DNA from: an uncultured Latescibacterota bacterium
GTDB taxonomy: Bacteria; Latescibacterota; UBA2968; UBA8231
Assembly: GCA_958295495.1 (NCBI GenBank)
Contig: OY282352.1
Span: 1 to 64,000, forward strand
DNA length: 64,000 nucleotides
Direction: 5' to 3'
Shown: piece by piece, positions 22,772 to 31,657 of the stretch
Numbering within the stretch: position 1 is the stretch's first letter
Layout: every line of letters starts with the position of its first letter
The notes under the pieces: model-generated
The model's input: only the letters and a program-made list of their open reading frames with translations
Told to the model about the DNA's origin: nothing
Database searches by the model: none
Made by a program: the position numbers and the translations under genes

Positions 22772-23926
22772 CTAAAGACAAGCTCTAACCTCGTCAAAAA
22801 ACGTCTTAAAGGAACCTGTGGTGGCGGGCTCCCAACGGTCAAATGTCGCTTGCAGCGTTTCTTGCCACCGCTCTTTGGGTAGGCTTTGCACCGCTAGACA
22901 GACGTGATAGGCATCGGTCAAGGCCAAGCCCCGCCGTCCATCCACGAGCGCTTGCTCCATGCGCTCGACCCATGGGGCTGCCGCGGGCAAGGCTTCGATG
23001 CACGTTGCTTTGTGCTGGACAAAGTTGGCCAAGTGCTTGACCAAGCTCCGGCTAACGTTGTGCCGCTTGGCTGTGCCGGATACGTCGCCGAGGTCCAACT
23101 CCCCCCGGCGATACAATTCCAACAACTGTTGAGTGAGCGTGGGTTGCTTCACAGCAACGGTCGATTGCCGAGCACGGCGCAAGCCGCTGGTGAGGGCCGA
23201 CATCTCGTGGCAGCAGTTGAGCCAGCGCGTGCCTTTGGCGACCGCGCGGCGCATGGACGCGCCCGGGCCAACGGCCGTGCCCATGGCCTTGCCGCTGGCG
23301 GCGCAAGCCGCACCCACGCGGCTGAAGGCCGCCTGCACGCGCTCGTGGTCTAGGTGGGGGACGCCGTCGCGCTCGACGCCGTAGCTATGCGCCAAGTCGC
23401 TCGGCCCCACGAAAAGCAGGTCAATCCCTTCAACTGCGGCAATCGCTTCCACCTCCTCCACCCCCTCGGCATCTTCGATCATCGCGCCGAGCAGGGTCTC
23501 GACATCGGCCCGTTCCATGTACTCGGCAGGGTCCAGCGTACCATAGTCCGAATCCCGGCCACAACCCATGCCGCGCAAGCCCAAGGGGCGAAACTTGGCC
23601 ATCCGCACGAAGGCCCGCGCTTCGTCGGCGCTCTTGCAATGGGGCCAAACCAATCCCCCGGCTCCCAACTCCAGCGGCTTGATCACTTGGTTGTACGGCC
23701 CCTTGGGGATGCGGACCACCGAATCGACCCCGGTGGCCCGTGCGGCCAAAATCAGATGCGACAGCGCGTCCAGCCCGAGATGGGAATGCTCCATGTCGAT
23801 CCAGACGCAGCCAAAACCCGCTTGCGCCGCAAGCTCAACTACGACCGGGTCGAAGATCCGATTGATCTCGACAACCTCTACGACCGCCCCCCCGAGCAGG
23901 GCGGCCTTGGTCTGGTTGGTTTTCAC
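22772..23926 (-). CDS. HpcH/HpaI aldolase family protein with unusual C-terminal extension
   Basis: A 384-aa protein. Residues 1 to about 250 form an HpcH/HpaI (2-keto-3-deoxy-sugar acid/HHED) class II aldolase barrel: GFGCVWIDMEHSHLGLDALS, RIPKGPYNQVIKPLELGAGG, AMIEDAEGVEEVEAIAAVEG and DLLFVGPSDLAHSYG. These enzymes make or break carbon-carbon bonds of 2-keto-3-deoxy acids with a divalent metal. About 130 further residues follow that the family lacks; one part (LGDVSGTAKRHNVSRSLVKH) looks like a helix-turn-helix, and the end contains KERWQETLQATFDRWEP. Fragments of this extension are carried in the repeats at 6264 and 6950. Divergent from the transaldolase gene with 139 bp between. Confidence 0.8.
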   Translation of the reverse strand: MKTNQTKAALLGGAVVEVVEINRIFDPVVVELAAQAGFGCVWIDMEHSHLGLDALSHLILAARATGVDSVVRIPKGPYNQVIKPLELGAGGLVWPHCKSADEARAFVRMAKFRPLGLRGMGCGRDSDYGTLDPAEYMERADVETLLGAMIEDAEGVEEVEAIAAVEGIDLLFVGPSDLAHSYGVERDGVPHLDHERVQAAFSRVGAACAASGKAMGTAVGPGASMRRAVAKGTRWLNCCHEMSALTSGLRRARQSTVAVKQPTLTQQLLELYRRGELDLGDVSGTAKRHNVSRSLVKHLANFVQHKATCIEALPAAAPWVERMEQALVDGRRGLALTDAYHVCLAVQSLPKERWQETLQATFDRWEPATTGSFKTFFDEVRACL

Positions 23927-24065
23927 GATGCCTCCTCAAATTGTGGCAACACGTCGCGGCCAAACCACTCGCTGGTTTGCCGGTTTACCTACTCGCCTTC
24001 GCAGTGCGGTTTTTCTATATTCGCCTACTTGCCAACGCCCATTGTAAAACCACAGGAGACCTGTT

Positions 24066-24797
24066 ATGGCAGCAAGTGGACCCGTTCCCACCGCCCGCGC
24101 CCAAGGCCGCGGCCCAACCATCTGGCTAGCCGGTTCGCCCGACGATCTAAAGGAGTGGATGCCCCTCGGGATCGCCGGAATCGTCACCAACACGGTGGTG
24201 CTCAACCAATACGCCCAACAATGCGGCACAGTCATCGGCCTAATAGAGCAATATGTCGCGCTCACCGACAAGCCCATAGTGGTGGAAATCGACGGCCATT
24301 GCGTTGAAGAGCTCCTAGAGGTCGGGCAAGTTTTCACCAACTTGTCGGAGCAGATCATCCTCAAGATCCCCTGCAATGTCAACGGACTCAAGGCGTTTAG
24401 CAGACTCAAGGACCAAGGCGTCGAAACCTTCTGCACCACAGTGTTCTCGCTGACTCAAGCCGCGGCCGTAGCCCAAGCCGGGGTTGACCACATCTTGCCG
24501 TTCTGCGAGCCGGTCAAGGAAGTAGGCGGCGACCCGACTAAACTGATCCGCGAGTGCGCCCAGATGTTCAGCGGCTGGGGCCAGCGCCCTTTCATTATGG
24601 CCGCCCTCATCCGCTCGGTGGAGACGGCTCACGCCGCCTTCCGCGACGGGGCCGACGAGCTAGTCACCATGTGGACGGTGTACCGCGACATGATGGACCA
24701 CCCCCTGACGGCGCAGTGGAACAAGACCTTTATGGACGAGTGGATCGACATGCACCAGAGCGGATTGTTGGCGGGAGTGCCGGTCCGCGCCCACTGA
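24066..24797 (+). CDS. Transaldolase / fructose-6-phosphate aldolase (FSA) family protein
   Basis: A 243-aa TIM-barrel aldolase. The Schiff-base lysine is in QIILKIPCN (Lys100); GIAGIVTNTVVLNQ, TTVFSLTQAAAVAQAGVDHI and RSVETAHAAFRDGADELVTM match the FSA/TalC layout. Such enzymes transfer or cleave dihydroxyacetone units; the substrate is not certain. The cofactor-free mechanism complements the two metal-dependent aldolases on either side, suggesting a sugar-acid or deoxysugar catabolic group. The first 15 residues are weakly conserved-looking, but a GGAG just before the ATG at 24066 (ACAGGAGACCTGTTATG) supports this start. Confidence 0.8.
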   Translation: MAASGPVPTARAQGRGPTIWLAGSPDDLKEWMPLGIAGIVTNTVVLNQYAQQCGTVIGLIEQYVALTDKPIVVEIDGHCVEELLEVGQVFTNLSEQIILKIPCNVNGLKAFSRLKDQGVETFCTTVFSLTQAAAVAQAGVDHILPFCEPVKEVGGDPTKLIRECAQMFSGWGQRPFIMAALIRSVETAHAAFRDGADELVTMWTVYRDMMDHPLTAQWNKTFMDEWIDMHQSGLLAGVPVRAH

Positions 24798-24810
24798 CCG
24801 CGCCGCGTCC

Positions 24811-25596
24811 TCACCCGCGCTCGGCCGGGATCTGGCGCAGCAATTCGCCCCAGGCCGTGCCCAGATTCATCACGTCCCCGCCGCAAATTACCAAGTCGCA
24901 ACCCGCGTCCATGGCGGCTGCAAGCAGGGGCCCCGGCAGAGTGAAAATGCCACTCAGCTTGCCGGCGGCCCTTGCTTTGCCCAAGCACGAGAGTACGGCC
25001 GCGCCCAGCTTTGGATCGTCCATCTGGCCGGTGCAGCCCATGCTGACGGCCAAGTCGCTCGGCCCCATGAAGATCCCAGAGAGGCCCTCCACCGCGAGGA
25101 TCGCATCGACATTCGCCACGGCCTCCACGGTCTCAATCTGCACAAAGAGGTGGGTGCGCGCATTGGCGCGGGCTAGGGCGTCGTGCAGGTTTTCCAGCCC
25201 AAAACCCATGCCGCGCGTGCGCACGTTAAAGCCGCGCCGACCCAACGGCGGGTACTTGCCCACTTCGACGATGCGGCGCGCGTACTCAGCATCTTCTACC
25301 ATGGGGACGAGAATGATCCGCGCCCCGATTTCGAGTGCTCGCAGCACGTGGTGGCGCTCGCCATCGGGCAAGCGAATGAGTGGGAAGATGCCGCCGGCTT
25401 CCGCCGCCAAGCACAAGGTCTCGGCCCGCTCAAAGCCGACCGGGCCGTGTTCGCTTTCGATCCACACCGCTTCAAAACCGACCTGCGCCGCCAGCGAGAC
25501 GAGCAAGGGCGCGGCGCTGTTGACGGTGACGCCGCGGATCCGGCGCGGGCGACCAGCCTGATCTAAGAATACGTCATCGGTGATTTTTAAGGTCAT
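24811..25596 (-). CDS. HpcH/HpaI aldolase family protein, standard length
   Basis: A 261-aa class II aldolase of the HpcH/HpaI family. Motifs seen are GFEAVWIESEHGPVGFE, PLIRLPDGERHHVLRALEIG, FVQIETVEAVANVDAILAVE and IFMGPSDLAVSMG, which carry the metal-binding acids and the phosphate/carboxylate-binding glycines. The ATG at 25596 (MTLKITDDVFLD) is preferred over the upstream in-frame start at 25656, which would add 20 residues with no family resemblance. It is convergent with the transaldolase gene (13 bp apart). Unlike the paralogue at 22772 it has no C-terminal extension. Confidence 0.85.
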   Translation of the reverse strand: MTLKITDDVFLDQAGRPRRIRGVTVNSAAPLLVSLAAQVGFEAVWIESEHGPVGFERAETLCLAAEAGGIFPLIRLPDGERHHVLRALEIGARIILVPMVEDAEYARRIVEVGKYPPLGRRGFNVRTRGMGFGLENLHDALARANARTHLFVQIETVEAVANVDAILAVEGLSGIFMGPSDLAVSMGCTGQMDDPKLGAAVLSCLGKARAAGKLSGIFTLPGPLLAAAMDAGCDLVICGGDVMNLGTAWGELLRQIPAERG

Positions 25597-25690
25597 GGGT
25601 GCCGTTTCTCTTGTTTGAAGCCGCCTCAATATAGGGCTATTTTCCCTGCCTCCCAAACAGCCCCATTCCCACTCCCAAGGAGGCCCTATC

Positions 25691-26395
25691 GTGATACCAC
25701 TAGACTACGGACGCTCGTTTTTAATCGGCAACGGCCCCGACAACGAGGTGCGGTTCTGGGCCGAGTCGCGGACGCGCATCATCGACGCAGCCTCCGGCCA
25801 CAGCGAGGACTACGTGCAGGTGGGATCGTGCAAGAGCGAGCGCACCTTTGCCAAAGAAAATCTCCTGCACGAGGACAACTACGACTTCCTGCCGGTCTTT
25901 GGCCCGGAGTGGTCGGTCGTCTATCGGCGTCACGCCTCTTTGCGCGACAGCTATCGAGAAATTCGCCGTTCAGAAGAGTGGTGGAACGGGCAGCAGTACC
26001 ATCTGATTGTCGGGAGCGATGTGGAGGAACTGACCAGCGATGCGGCCGTGCGCGAGGCGACCTACGACTCGGTGCCGATCGTGGCGCAGACCCAAGTGCG
26101 AAACGAGGACACTGGGTTGCAGGCAATTATGGAATACCCAGTCAAAACCATGAACACCAACCGCGCCAACGATATCTACCAAGTTGACACCGGCCCGGTG
26201 GCCTTCCCGGACCTGAGCCAGCACCATGCCCGCCACGTCAATGCCCTGTCCCTCGCCTTTGTGGTCTTTAATGCGCCGCACTTTGCCGACTTCGTCCTCG
26301 AAGCACCGACCCGCGTAGGCGGCGAGCAGGTATATCACTATTCAAAGCTGGTGTCCCTAGCGGCGGTAAACAGGCTCTACGCGGTGCGCGGATAA
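25691..26395 (+). CDS. Protein of unknown function, 234 aa
   Basis: Not recognised. The start is a GTG at 25691, chosen because AAGGAGG lies 7 bases upstream. The protein is soluble and acidic, without signal peptide or membrane segment, and rich in Asn, Asp and Tyr. Visible stretches include FLIGNGPDNEVRFWAESRT near the N-terminus and YPVKTMNTNRANDIYQVDTG later. The composition suggests an intracellular beta-rich enzyme. It is divergent from the aldolase at 24811 and precedes the surface-protein region by 38 bp. Confidence 0.65.
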   Translation: MIPLDYGRSFLIGNGPDNEVRFWAESRTRIIDAASGHSEDYVQVGSCKSERTFAKENLLHEDNYDFLPVFGPEWSVVYRRHASLRDSYREIRRSEEWWNGQQYHLIVGSDVEELTSDAAVREATYDSVPIVAQTQVRNEDTGLQAIMEYPVKTMNTNRANDIYQVDTGPVAFPDLSQHHARHVNALSLAFVVFNAPHFADFVLEAPTRVGGEQVYHYSKLVSLAAVNRLYAVRG

Positions 26396-26433
26396 CATTT
26401 CCCGATCGCGCCGCCCCGAGGCGTCCTCACTGT

Positions 26434-28425
26434 ATGCACACTTTCTTTTTTTTAGCCCTGACTGCGCCCTTGCTGGTGCCGAGCGCTGGCTGGAGTCTGA
26501 CCATCTATCGGATCGGTGGGTTCGATAGGGCGCCACCCCCGGAAGCAGAGCTAGAGGGAGTGGAATTCGTGCCGCTGAGCTGGGAGTCGGCGGCCCAAGG
26601 GTTCGACGGAAAGATGCAAGGGCTGGCGCTGGCGGAAGCCGGGCTCGCGCCCGTGTTGGTCTCCCCGGATGACAACCTCGCCCTCACCGCCCCGGCTAGA
26701 GGGGGTGGCCCGGCCGGCTTTGCCATCAAACGCGGGCGGAACCTGTACGGAGTGCTCGTGGCGGATAAACTGGTTGACAAAATTGCCGACGGAGACCCGA
26801 CCACTGCTTTTCGCCTCGTCGATGACCAAGGGCTGGCGAGGTTCTCTTACGCTTCACTCGGAACCTTCCTTCTCGATTTGGGATGGCACTTTCCCATAAA
26901 CAGGATTCGCTTCTATCCCACGCCCCAGTATGCAGGACGAAATGTCGAGGAGTTTGTCGTCCAAGTCGTAGAAGGCAACTCCACCGGAGCCGTTGGATCG
27001 AGGACGGCCAACTGGCAGAAGATATTCAATGCGCTCTTCCCCGACGGCACCCGCAGCCAGAGGGTGGCGGGTGCGCCGCGAGACGAGTGGACAATCAATG
27101 CCGTAGGCTCGGTGTCGCCCAATCGGCAGCAGGTTGTCGATTTTCTCTTTCCCACCCGCACGGTCGAGTATGTGGCACTGACCGTTGCCGGGCAAGAAAT
27201 GTGGGAAGTCGCCGAATTGGAAGTCTATGGCGCAGGCTACGTGCCGCGGGCGCTCTACCAATCCGCGGTGCTGGACTTGGGCGCGACTTCAACCTTGGGG
27301 ACGCTCCGCTGGATCGGCTGCAAAGACGACGATGCCCACCTCGAGATCCGCACCCGCAGCGGCTCGGACCCGGACCCCAACCGCTACTGGCGATTCACTG
27401 GCCGCGGCGATGAGCAGACCTTCCTCAACGACGAAGGCCAGCCCCTAATCCGCGCCGCCCACCAAAGCCTGTCCTTTGGCCAAGGCCCCATCACCCCAGA
27501 TCTGGACCACTGGAGCGACTGGTCGGGAGGCTACTCCTTCGCCGACAGCTTGGGAACTCCCATGACCTCGCCCGGGCCGCAGCGCTTCGTGCAACTGCAG
27601 GTCGCTTTCACCACTAAGGATGGGCAGGCCGGCGCGCTCGAACTAGTGGAGCTTCTCATCTCCCAGCCGCCGGTGAGCGGTCCAGTGGTCGCCGAGGTCT
27701 GGCCGGTGGCAGTGGAGCCGGCCCAAGTGACGAGCTTTGTCTATGCCTTGCGGCCGGAGCTGGGGCGGGCAACCAGCGGCTTCGATCAGCTCGTGCTGGA
27801 GACCTCGGGTCGGTTTGTCGGGGTGGATTCGGTGCGGATCAACGAGGAGCGGCAGGCTCTTGTGCTGGCGGAGCCGCTCCAAGACCAGCGGCTGGTGGTG
27901 GCCCTAAAGCGGCTGGGGCCGACCGACAACCAGAAAGTGGTGGAACTGTTCTTTCAAGCCCAGAGCTTCCATTTTGGCACCTCGTTCCACGGGGCGGTGT
28001 TCGACTCGGAGCGGCCCTTGGAGGTGGGACAGCGGGTGGAGGCAGGCGATGCGCTTTTTCAGTTGGAGGGCAACCAAGTGTGGGTGGGCATCCAGCTAGA
28101 CAGTCGGCTGCTGCATCAAGTGGGGGTGGAAACGCCGGTACTCACGCCCAATGGGGACGGGGTCAACGACGCAGTGGCCGTCGAATACACCGTGCTCAAG
28201 TTGGCCGAGGCTGGGACGGTGGAGGTGACCGTTTTCGATATATCGGGGCGTCAGGTGCGACAGCTCTACGAGGGCCGCGATCGCAGCGGCCGGTACGGTC
28301 GGGTGTGGGACGGCCGCGGCGCGGACGGTCGGGTGGTGGGACCGGGTTTGTATGTATATCGAGTGCGCGTTGCCGCCGATCAGGGCTGGGAACAGCGCAG
28401 CGGCCTCATTCCCGTCGCGTATTAG
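26434..28425 (+). CDS. Secreted discoidin-like protein with TPNGDG C-terminal sorting domain (family member 1)
   Basis: A 663-aa exported protein. The signal peptide (1-21) is followed by the family signature LTIYRIGG. Residues about 110-250 look like an F5/8-type (discoidin) beta-sandwich: IADGDPTTAFRL, then FPINRIRFYP and WEVAELEVYGAGY. The middle carries the family motif IRTRSGSDPDPNRYW, then an Ig-like region (VAEVWPVAVEPAQVTSFVYA). The last 100 residues are a FlgD/CHU_C-like tail: TPNGDGVNDAVAVEYT, VFDISGRQVRQLYEG and GPGLYVYRV. In the FCB group such tails serve surface export. Close paralogues at 29717 and 44271. The substrate or ligand is unknown; carbohydrate binding is plausible for a discoidin fold. 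Confidence 0.8.
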   Translation: MHTFFFLALTAPLLVPSAGWSLTIYRIGGFDRAPPPEAELEGVEFVPLSWESAAQGFDGKMQGLALAEAGLAPVLVSPDDNLALTAPARGGGPAGFAIKRGRNLYGVLVADKLVDKIADGDPTTAFRLVDDQGLARFSYASLGTFLLDLGWHFPINRIRFYPTPQYAGRNVEEFVVQVVEGNSTGAVGSRTANWQKIFNALFPDGTRSQRVAGAPRDEWTINAVGSVSPNRQQVVDFLFPTRTVEYVALTVAGQEMWEVAELEVYGAGYVPRALYQSAVLDLGATSTLGTLRWIGCKDDDAHLEIRTRSGSDPDPNRYWRFTGRGDEQTFLNDEGQPLIRAAHQSLSFGQGPITPDLDHWSDWSGGYSFADSLGTPMTSPGPQRFVQLQVAFTTKDGQAGALELVELLISQPPVSGPVVAEVWPVAVEPAQVTSFVYALRPELGRATSGFDQLVLETSGRFVGVDSVRINEERQALVLAEPLQDQRLVVALKRLGPTDNQKVVELFFQAQSFHFGTSFHGAVFDSERPLEVGQRVEAGDALFQLEGNQVWVGIQLDSRLLHQVGVETPVLTPNGDGVNDAVAVEYTVLKLAEAGTVEVTVFDISGRQVRQLYEGRDRSGRYGRVWDGRGADGRVVGPGLYVYRVRVAADQGWEQRSGLIPVAY

Positions 28426-28540
28426 CCGCTTGAGAAAGTTGGCCCAATCGACGCCAAAAACCCCGTTACCACCTAGCTCCTCTGCGGGGCCGGGGCCAAT
28501 GGCGGGCAGACAGCACCCCAATCATCTATACATTATTCTA

Positions 28541-28569
28541 TTGATTTGCTGCTTAAATTTCTTTATAAC
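28541..28569 (+). promoter_or_regulatory. Candidate sigma70 promoter upstream of the CBM9-like gene
   Basis: TTGATT (28541-28546), a 17-base spacer and TATAAC (28564-28569, five of six matches) lie in an unusually AT-rich patch of the 327-bp gap 28426-28752. The rest of that gap holds the end of the preceding gene's spacer and a small leader ORF at 28667. Confidence 0.5.
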
Positions 28570-28666
28570 AACACATAGGGTTGCCGACGATTGTGGTCGC
28601 CCGTCGTTTAGACTCAAGGCTGAGTGGAAATTTCGCGCAAAACGAAGCGCAAAACGAAAGGAGGGA

Positions 28667-28783
28667 ATGAGCAAAGAAGTGGCGAAAATGGACAAAAGAG
28701 GTGGGGTGGTTGTTTTGTGTTTAGCTATCCATCATCGAGAAAGGAAAAAACAATGGCACGCCGTATCATGGTCGCTGCTCTAG
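28667..28783 (+). CDS. Possible 38-aa leader ORF overlapping the CBM9-like gene
   Basis: ATG at 28667 directly follows AAAGGAGGG, a stronger ribosome site than that of the main gene. The 38-codon frame (MSKEVAKMDKRGG...) runs 31 bp into the main gene in another frame. It could couple or modulate translation; there is no proof that it is made. Confidence 0.3.
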   Translation: MSKEVAKMDKRGGVVVLCLAIHHRERKKQWHAVSWSLL

Positions 28784-29640
28784 CGTTCACTCTGATCGCG
28801 GGAGGTAGCGCATCCGCACATTCCCCCGAAGGCGAAATTTTTAGTGCCTTCCAGTGGCCCCCAGGTCTCGAGCCCGTACTGGACGGAGTTGGCAGTGAGT
28901 ACGGTATCATTCCCGACCCGTACTGGCAGACCACGGAACAATTTCCCGACACCCAAGGCGGCCGAGATATCGACCCGTCGAATTTCGACGCCAAGGCTAC
29001 GATAACCTATAGTCTCGGCACCAACCTGATCTACGCGTACAGCGAGGTGTTCGACGACATCAGCATACCGCCCGACACTTGGCAGTTCATGATTGATGCC
29101 GACCACAGCGGCGGCGATTGCTATCCCGACACCGACGACAATGCGCGCTGGCACGCCTCCGCCTGCCAGCAGTACGAGGTCTATAACCACATTCCCGGCG
29201 AGGAGGGAGACGACCCCGTCCACTTCTTCTGGGGGACCGCCACCTGGCTGCCCGAGGAGGGCTGGTACAACATAACATGCACTTTTGACGGCGAGAAAGA
29301 CGGGGCGGGCACGGTCTATAGGGAAGTGCAGTTTATGCCCCTCGACGACCTCAACTCCCCCGCTGGAGCAGCAGAGTCTGTCATCCACCCCCTCGCCGAG
29401 GGCGAGATCATAGGGCTCGGCTACAACTGGATGGACTACGACGAAGTCGGCCGCGAGGTTCAGGGGGGCGGCTGGCAAGCCTTCTACAACCTGAGCCAGC
29501 ACGACCGAATGTACCGCAGCGGCGACGGTGCCTGCGACTTCTTCTTGGCACCCGTGGATGAGACGGTTGACTTCAGCGCGATCCCCTCCTCGGTTGACGC
29601 TACAACTTGGGGCCGGGTAAAGGCCGGATTCGTCCAGTAG
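28753..29640 (+). CDS. Secreted CBM9/DOMON-like protein
   Basis: A 295-aa protein. The start at 28753 (MARRIMVAALAFTLIAGGSA) gives a textbook signal peptide with cleavage near ASA-HS and has AAGGAA before it; the longer in-frame GTG at 28624 would bury the signal. The mature part is acidic and aromatic-rich: LDGVGSEYG, FDAKATITYSLGTNLIYAYS, DDISIPPDTWQFMIDADHSG and EGEIIGLGYNWMDYDE. This pattern resembles the family 9 carbohydrate-binding/DOMON beta-sandwich that binds sugars or haem in the periplasm or outside the cell. Two Cys in the GDCYPDTDD/ASACQQ region could pair. No sorting tail. A stable hairpin follows the stop. Confidence 0.65.
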   Translation: MARRIMVAALAFTLIAGGSASAHSPEGEIFSAFQWPPGLEPVLDGVGSEYGIIPDPYWQTTEQFPDTQGGRDIDPSNFDAKATITYSLGTNLIYAYSEVFDDISIPPDTWQFMIDADHSGGDCYPDTDDNARWHASACQQYEVYNHIPGEEGDDPVHFFWGTATWLPEEGWYNITCTFDGEKDGAGTVYREVQFMPLDDLNSPAGAAESVIHPLAEGEIIGLGYNWMDYDEVGREVQGGGWQAFYNLSQHDRMYRSGDGACDFFLAPVDETVDFSAIPSSVDATTWGRVKAGFVQ

Positions 29641-29657
29641 CTATCCTTCCCGCCCAA

Positions 29658-29689
29658 CCGCCTAGCACACGTCCCAGTGTGCTAGGCGG
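29658..29689. terminator. Perfect 13-bp stem hairpin after the CBM9-like gene
   Basis: CCGCCTAGCACAC and GTGTGCTAGGCGG flank the loop GTCCCA. No T-run follows on the plus strand, so it is either a factor-assisted terminator or an RNA-stabilising structure between the genes at 28753 and 29717. Confidence 0.5.
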
Positions 29690-29716
29690 CATCCTAGAAG
29701 CTGAAGAGTTTCACGG

Positions 29717-31657
29717 ATGTGGCTCTCAATCCTCCTATCGACCCTGATCCCAACCCTCGCCTCGGGTCTCACCATATATCGCATCGGCGGCAATCCGCAT
29801 TACGCCCACCCGCTGGCGGACAGTACGGGAGTGGAAATCGTCAAGCTGACCTGGGAGGAGTTCGCCCAAGATCCCAAGCTGGAGGCGCGAGGAGTGCGCG
29901 CCAAGGAGGGGAGGCTCGTGCCTGTATTCGTCAATCCAGACGAGAATCTGGCCCTCGGCACCATCGAGAGGGGTGAGGGCAAAAAATTCTATCCCGAACA
30001 GCGATTTGGGTCGTCGGATGGTGCTGGTCCCCGGGGCCACAAGTACGGGACGATCGCCAAAAACGATTTCACCGACTGGACCGTGGACGGCGATCCAACC
30101 ACCTATATGTGGCCGTCTGATCTGCTCACCGACCGACTCAACCCCAAGCTCGTCATGTTCCTAGGCGCGACTTTTCCAGTGAATCGGGTCGTGGTCTATC
30201 CCCGTCCAGATCACCCCTCGCGCTACGTCGAGGACTACACCCTGTACGCGTGGCGCGAGGGGCAAGTCATGGGGCTACACCGCAATGCGGGCGACGGACA
30301 AATAGTGGCGCGGGGCCGCGAAAACCGGGATCCGGTCATTGACATGAGGTTTCCCACCGTGGTCGTCGATCGGCTCATGTTCAATATCGACAACTTCGAC
30401 GAGCCGTACATGGCGAACCGAATGTGGGAAATAGCCGAGTTCGAAATATACGGCAAAGGGTACGTGCCCAAGGGGTTGTACATTTCCAAGGCCCTTGCCC
30501 TAGACGCCGTGTCCAGTCTGGGCGAAATCCGCTTTTTCGGCTTCAAGGACCGCGACGCCAAGTTGCGGATTCGCACCCGCAGCGGCAGCGACGAAGACCC
30601 CGAGCGCTACTGGTACCTCACCGGTCGCGGCGACGAAAGGAGTTTTCTCAAGGACAACGGCCAGCCCCTGACCCGCTCGGATTACAACAACCTGCAAGGC
30701 GGCAAGGGCGGGATTACCACGGACTTGGACAACTGGAGCTTCTGGTCGGGACCCTACGATCTCGCCGACAGCCTGGGCACCTCAATCACCTCCCCGAGTC
30801 CGCGGCAGTTTTTCCAGCTACAGGTCGAGTTCTTGCCCCAAGGGCTGGACGGAGCCGGAGTGGATTTTATCGAATTTCACGTCACGCAACCGCCGGTGGC
30901 CGGGCGGGTAATCGGAGAAATTTGGCCCACCGAGGTGGCACCGGGCCAACAGACCTCCTTCGTCTATGCCATGCTGCCGACCTTTTCCGGGGGCGAGGGC
31001 GGGTTTGACCGGATCGTGCTGGAGACGACCGGACAGTTCACCGCCGTGGATTCGGTTCGCATCAACGAGGAGCGACTAAAAGCTCGAGAATGGAAATTAC
31101 TCGCACCGCTTGCAGACCAGCGGCTAGTGCTGTCGCTGCCGCGGATAGACCGAACCAAGAGCGGCAGGCTGGTGGAGGTCTTCTTTCAGGGACGGGCGTT
31201 CCGCTTCGGCACCATATTCTCCGGGCAGGTTTTCGATGGCCAACGGCCTCTCGAAGTCGGGCAGTTCGTCGAGGACGGCGATGCGACCTTCCGGCTGGAC
31301 AGCAACCAACGCTCTGTGGGCATCGCCCTAAACGGCAATATCGTCAGCAAGGTGGAGGCAAATCCGCGGGTGATGACGCCCAACGACGACGGGATCAACG
31401 ACCAAGTGTGCATCGAGTACACCTTGCTGGAACTAGCGGGCGTCGGAGCGGTGAAAGTGAATATATTCGATCTGGCCGGCCACCAAGTGCGCCAAGTTTA
31501 CGAGGGAGCAAACAGCAGCGGCCAACACGCGCAACTATGGGACGGTCTGGACGCAGACGATCAGGTAGTGGCCCCGGGGCTCTATCTGTATCGGGTGCAA
31601 GTAGAAACGGATGCAGGACAGGAAGAGCGCAATGGTCTGGTTGCGGTAGTTTTTTAA
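29717..31657 (+). CDS. Secreted discoidin-like protein with TPNDDG C-terminal sorting domain (family member 2)
   Basis: A 646-aa close paralogue of the protein at 26434. Signal peptide 1-18, then LTIYRIGGNP. The discoidin-like part has TVDGDPTTYMWPS, FPVNRVVVYPRPDHPSRYVE and MWEIAEFEIYGKGY. The family motif reads IRTRSGSDEDPERYW and YLTGRGDE; then WSFWSGPYDLADSLGT and the Ig-like EIWPTEVAPGQQTSFVYA. The tail is MTPNDDGINDQVCIEYTLL (Asp instead of the first Gly), FDLAGHQVRQVYEG and APGLYLYRVQV. Separated by 133 bp from the MBL gene, so it may or may not belong to the downstream operon. Confidence 0.8.
   Translation: MWLSILLSTLIPTLASGLTIYRIGGNPHYAHPLADSTGVEIVKLTWEEFAQDPKLEARGVRAKEGRLVPVFVNPDENLALGTIERGEGKKFYPEQRFGSSDGAGPRGHKYGTIAKNDFTDWTVDGDPTTYMWPSDLLTDRLNPKLVMFLGATFPVNRVVVYPRPDHPSRYVEDYTLYAWREGQVMGLHRNAGDGQIVARGRENRDPVIDMRFPTVVVDRLMFNIDNFDEPYMANRMWEIAEFEIYGKGYVPKGLYISKALALDAVSSLGEIRFFGFKDRDAKLRIRTRSGSDEDPERYWYLTGRGDERSFLKDNGQPLTRSDYNNLQGGKGGITTDLDNWSFWSGPYDLADSLGTSITSPSPRQFFQLQVEFLPQGLDGAGVDFIEFHVTQPPVAGRVIGEIWPTEVAPGQQTSFVYAMLPTFSGGEGGFDRIVLETTGQFTAVDSVRINEERLKAREWKLLAPLADQRLVLSLPRIDRTKSGRLVEVFFQGRAFRFGTIFSGQVFDGQRPLEVGQFVEDGDATFRLDSNQRSVGIALNGNIVSKVEANPRVMTPNDDGINDQVCIEYTLLELAGVGAVKVNIFDLAGHQVRQVYEGANSSGQHAQLWDGLDADDQVVAPGLYLYRVQVETDAGQEERNGLVAVVF

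Noticed and set aside
22385..22882. A 165-codon plus-strand frame near the right island edge
   Set aside because: It crosses the truncated repeat and the end of the aldolase gene; a composite of non-coding pieces.
23354..24307. A 317-codon plus-strand frame
   Set aside because: Antisense to the aldolase gene and running into the transaldolase gene in another frame; no domain similarity.
28440..28510. Possible terminator after the gene ending at 28425 (CCCCG ... CGGGG)
   Set aside because: Short stem, 19-base loop and no T-run.
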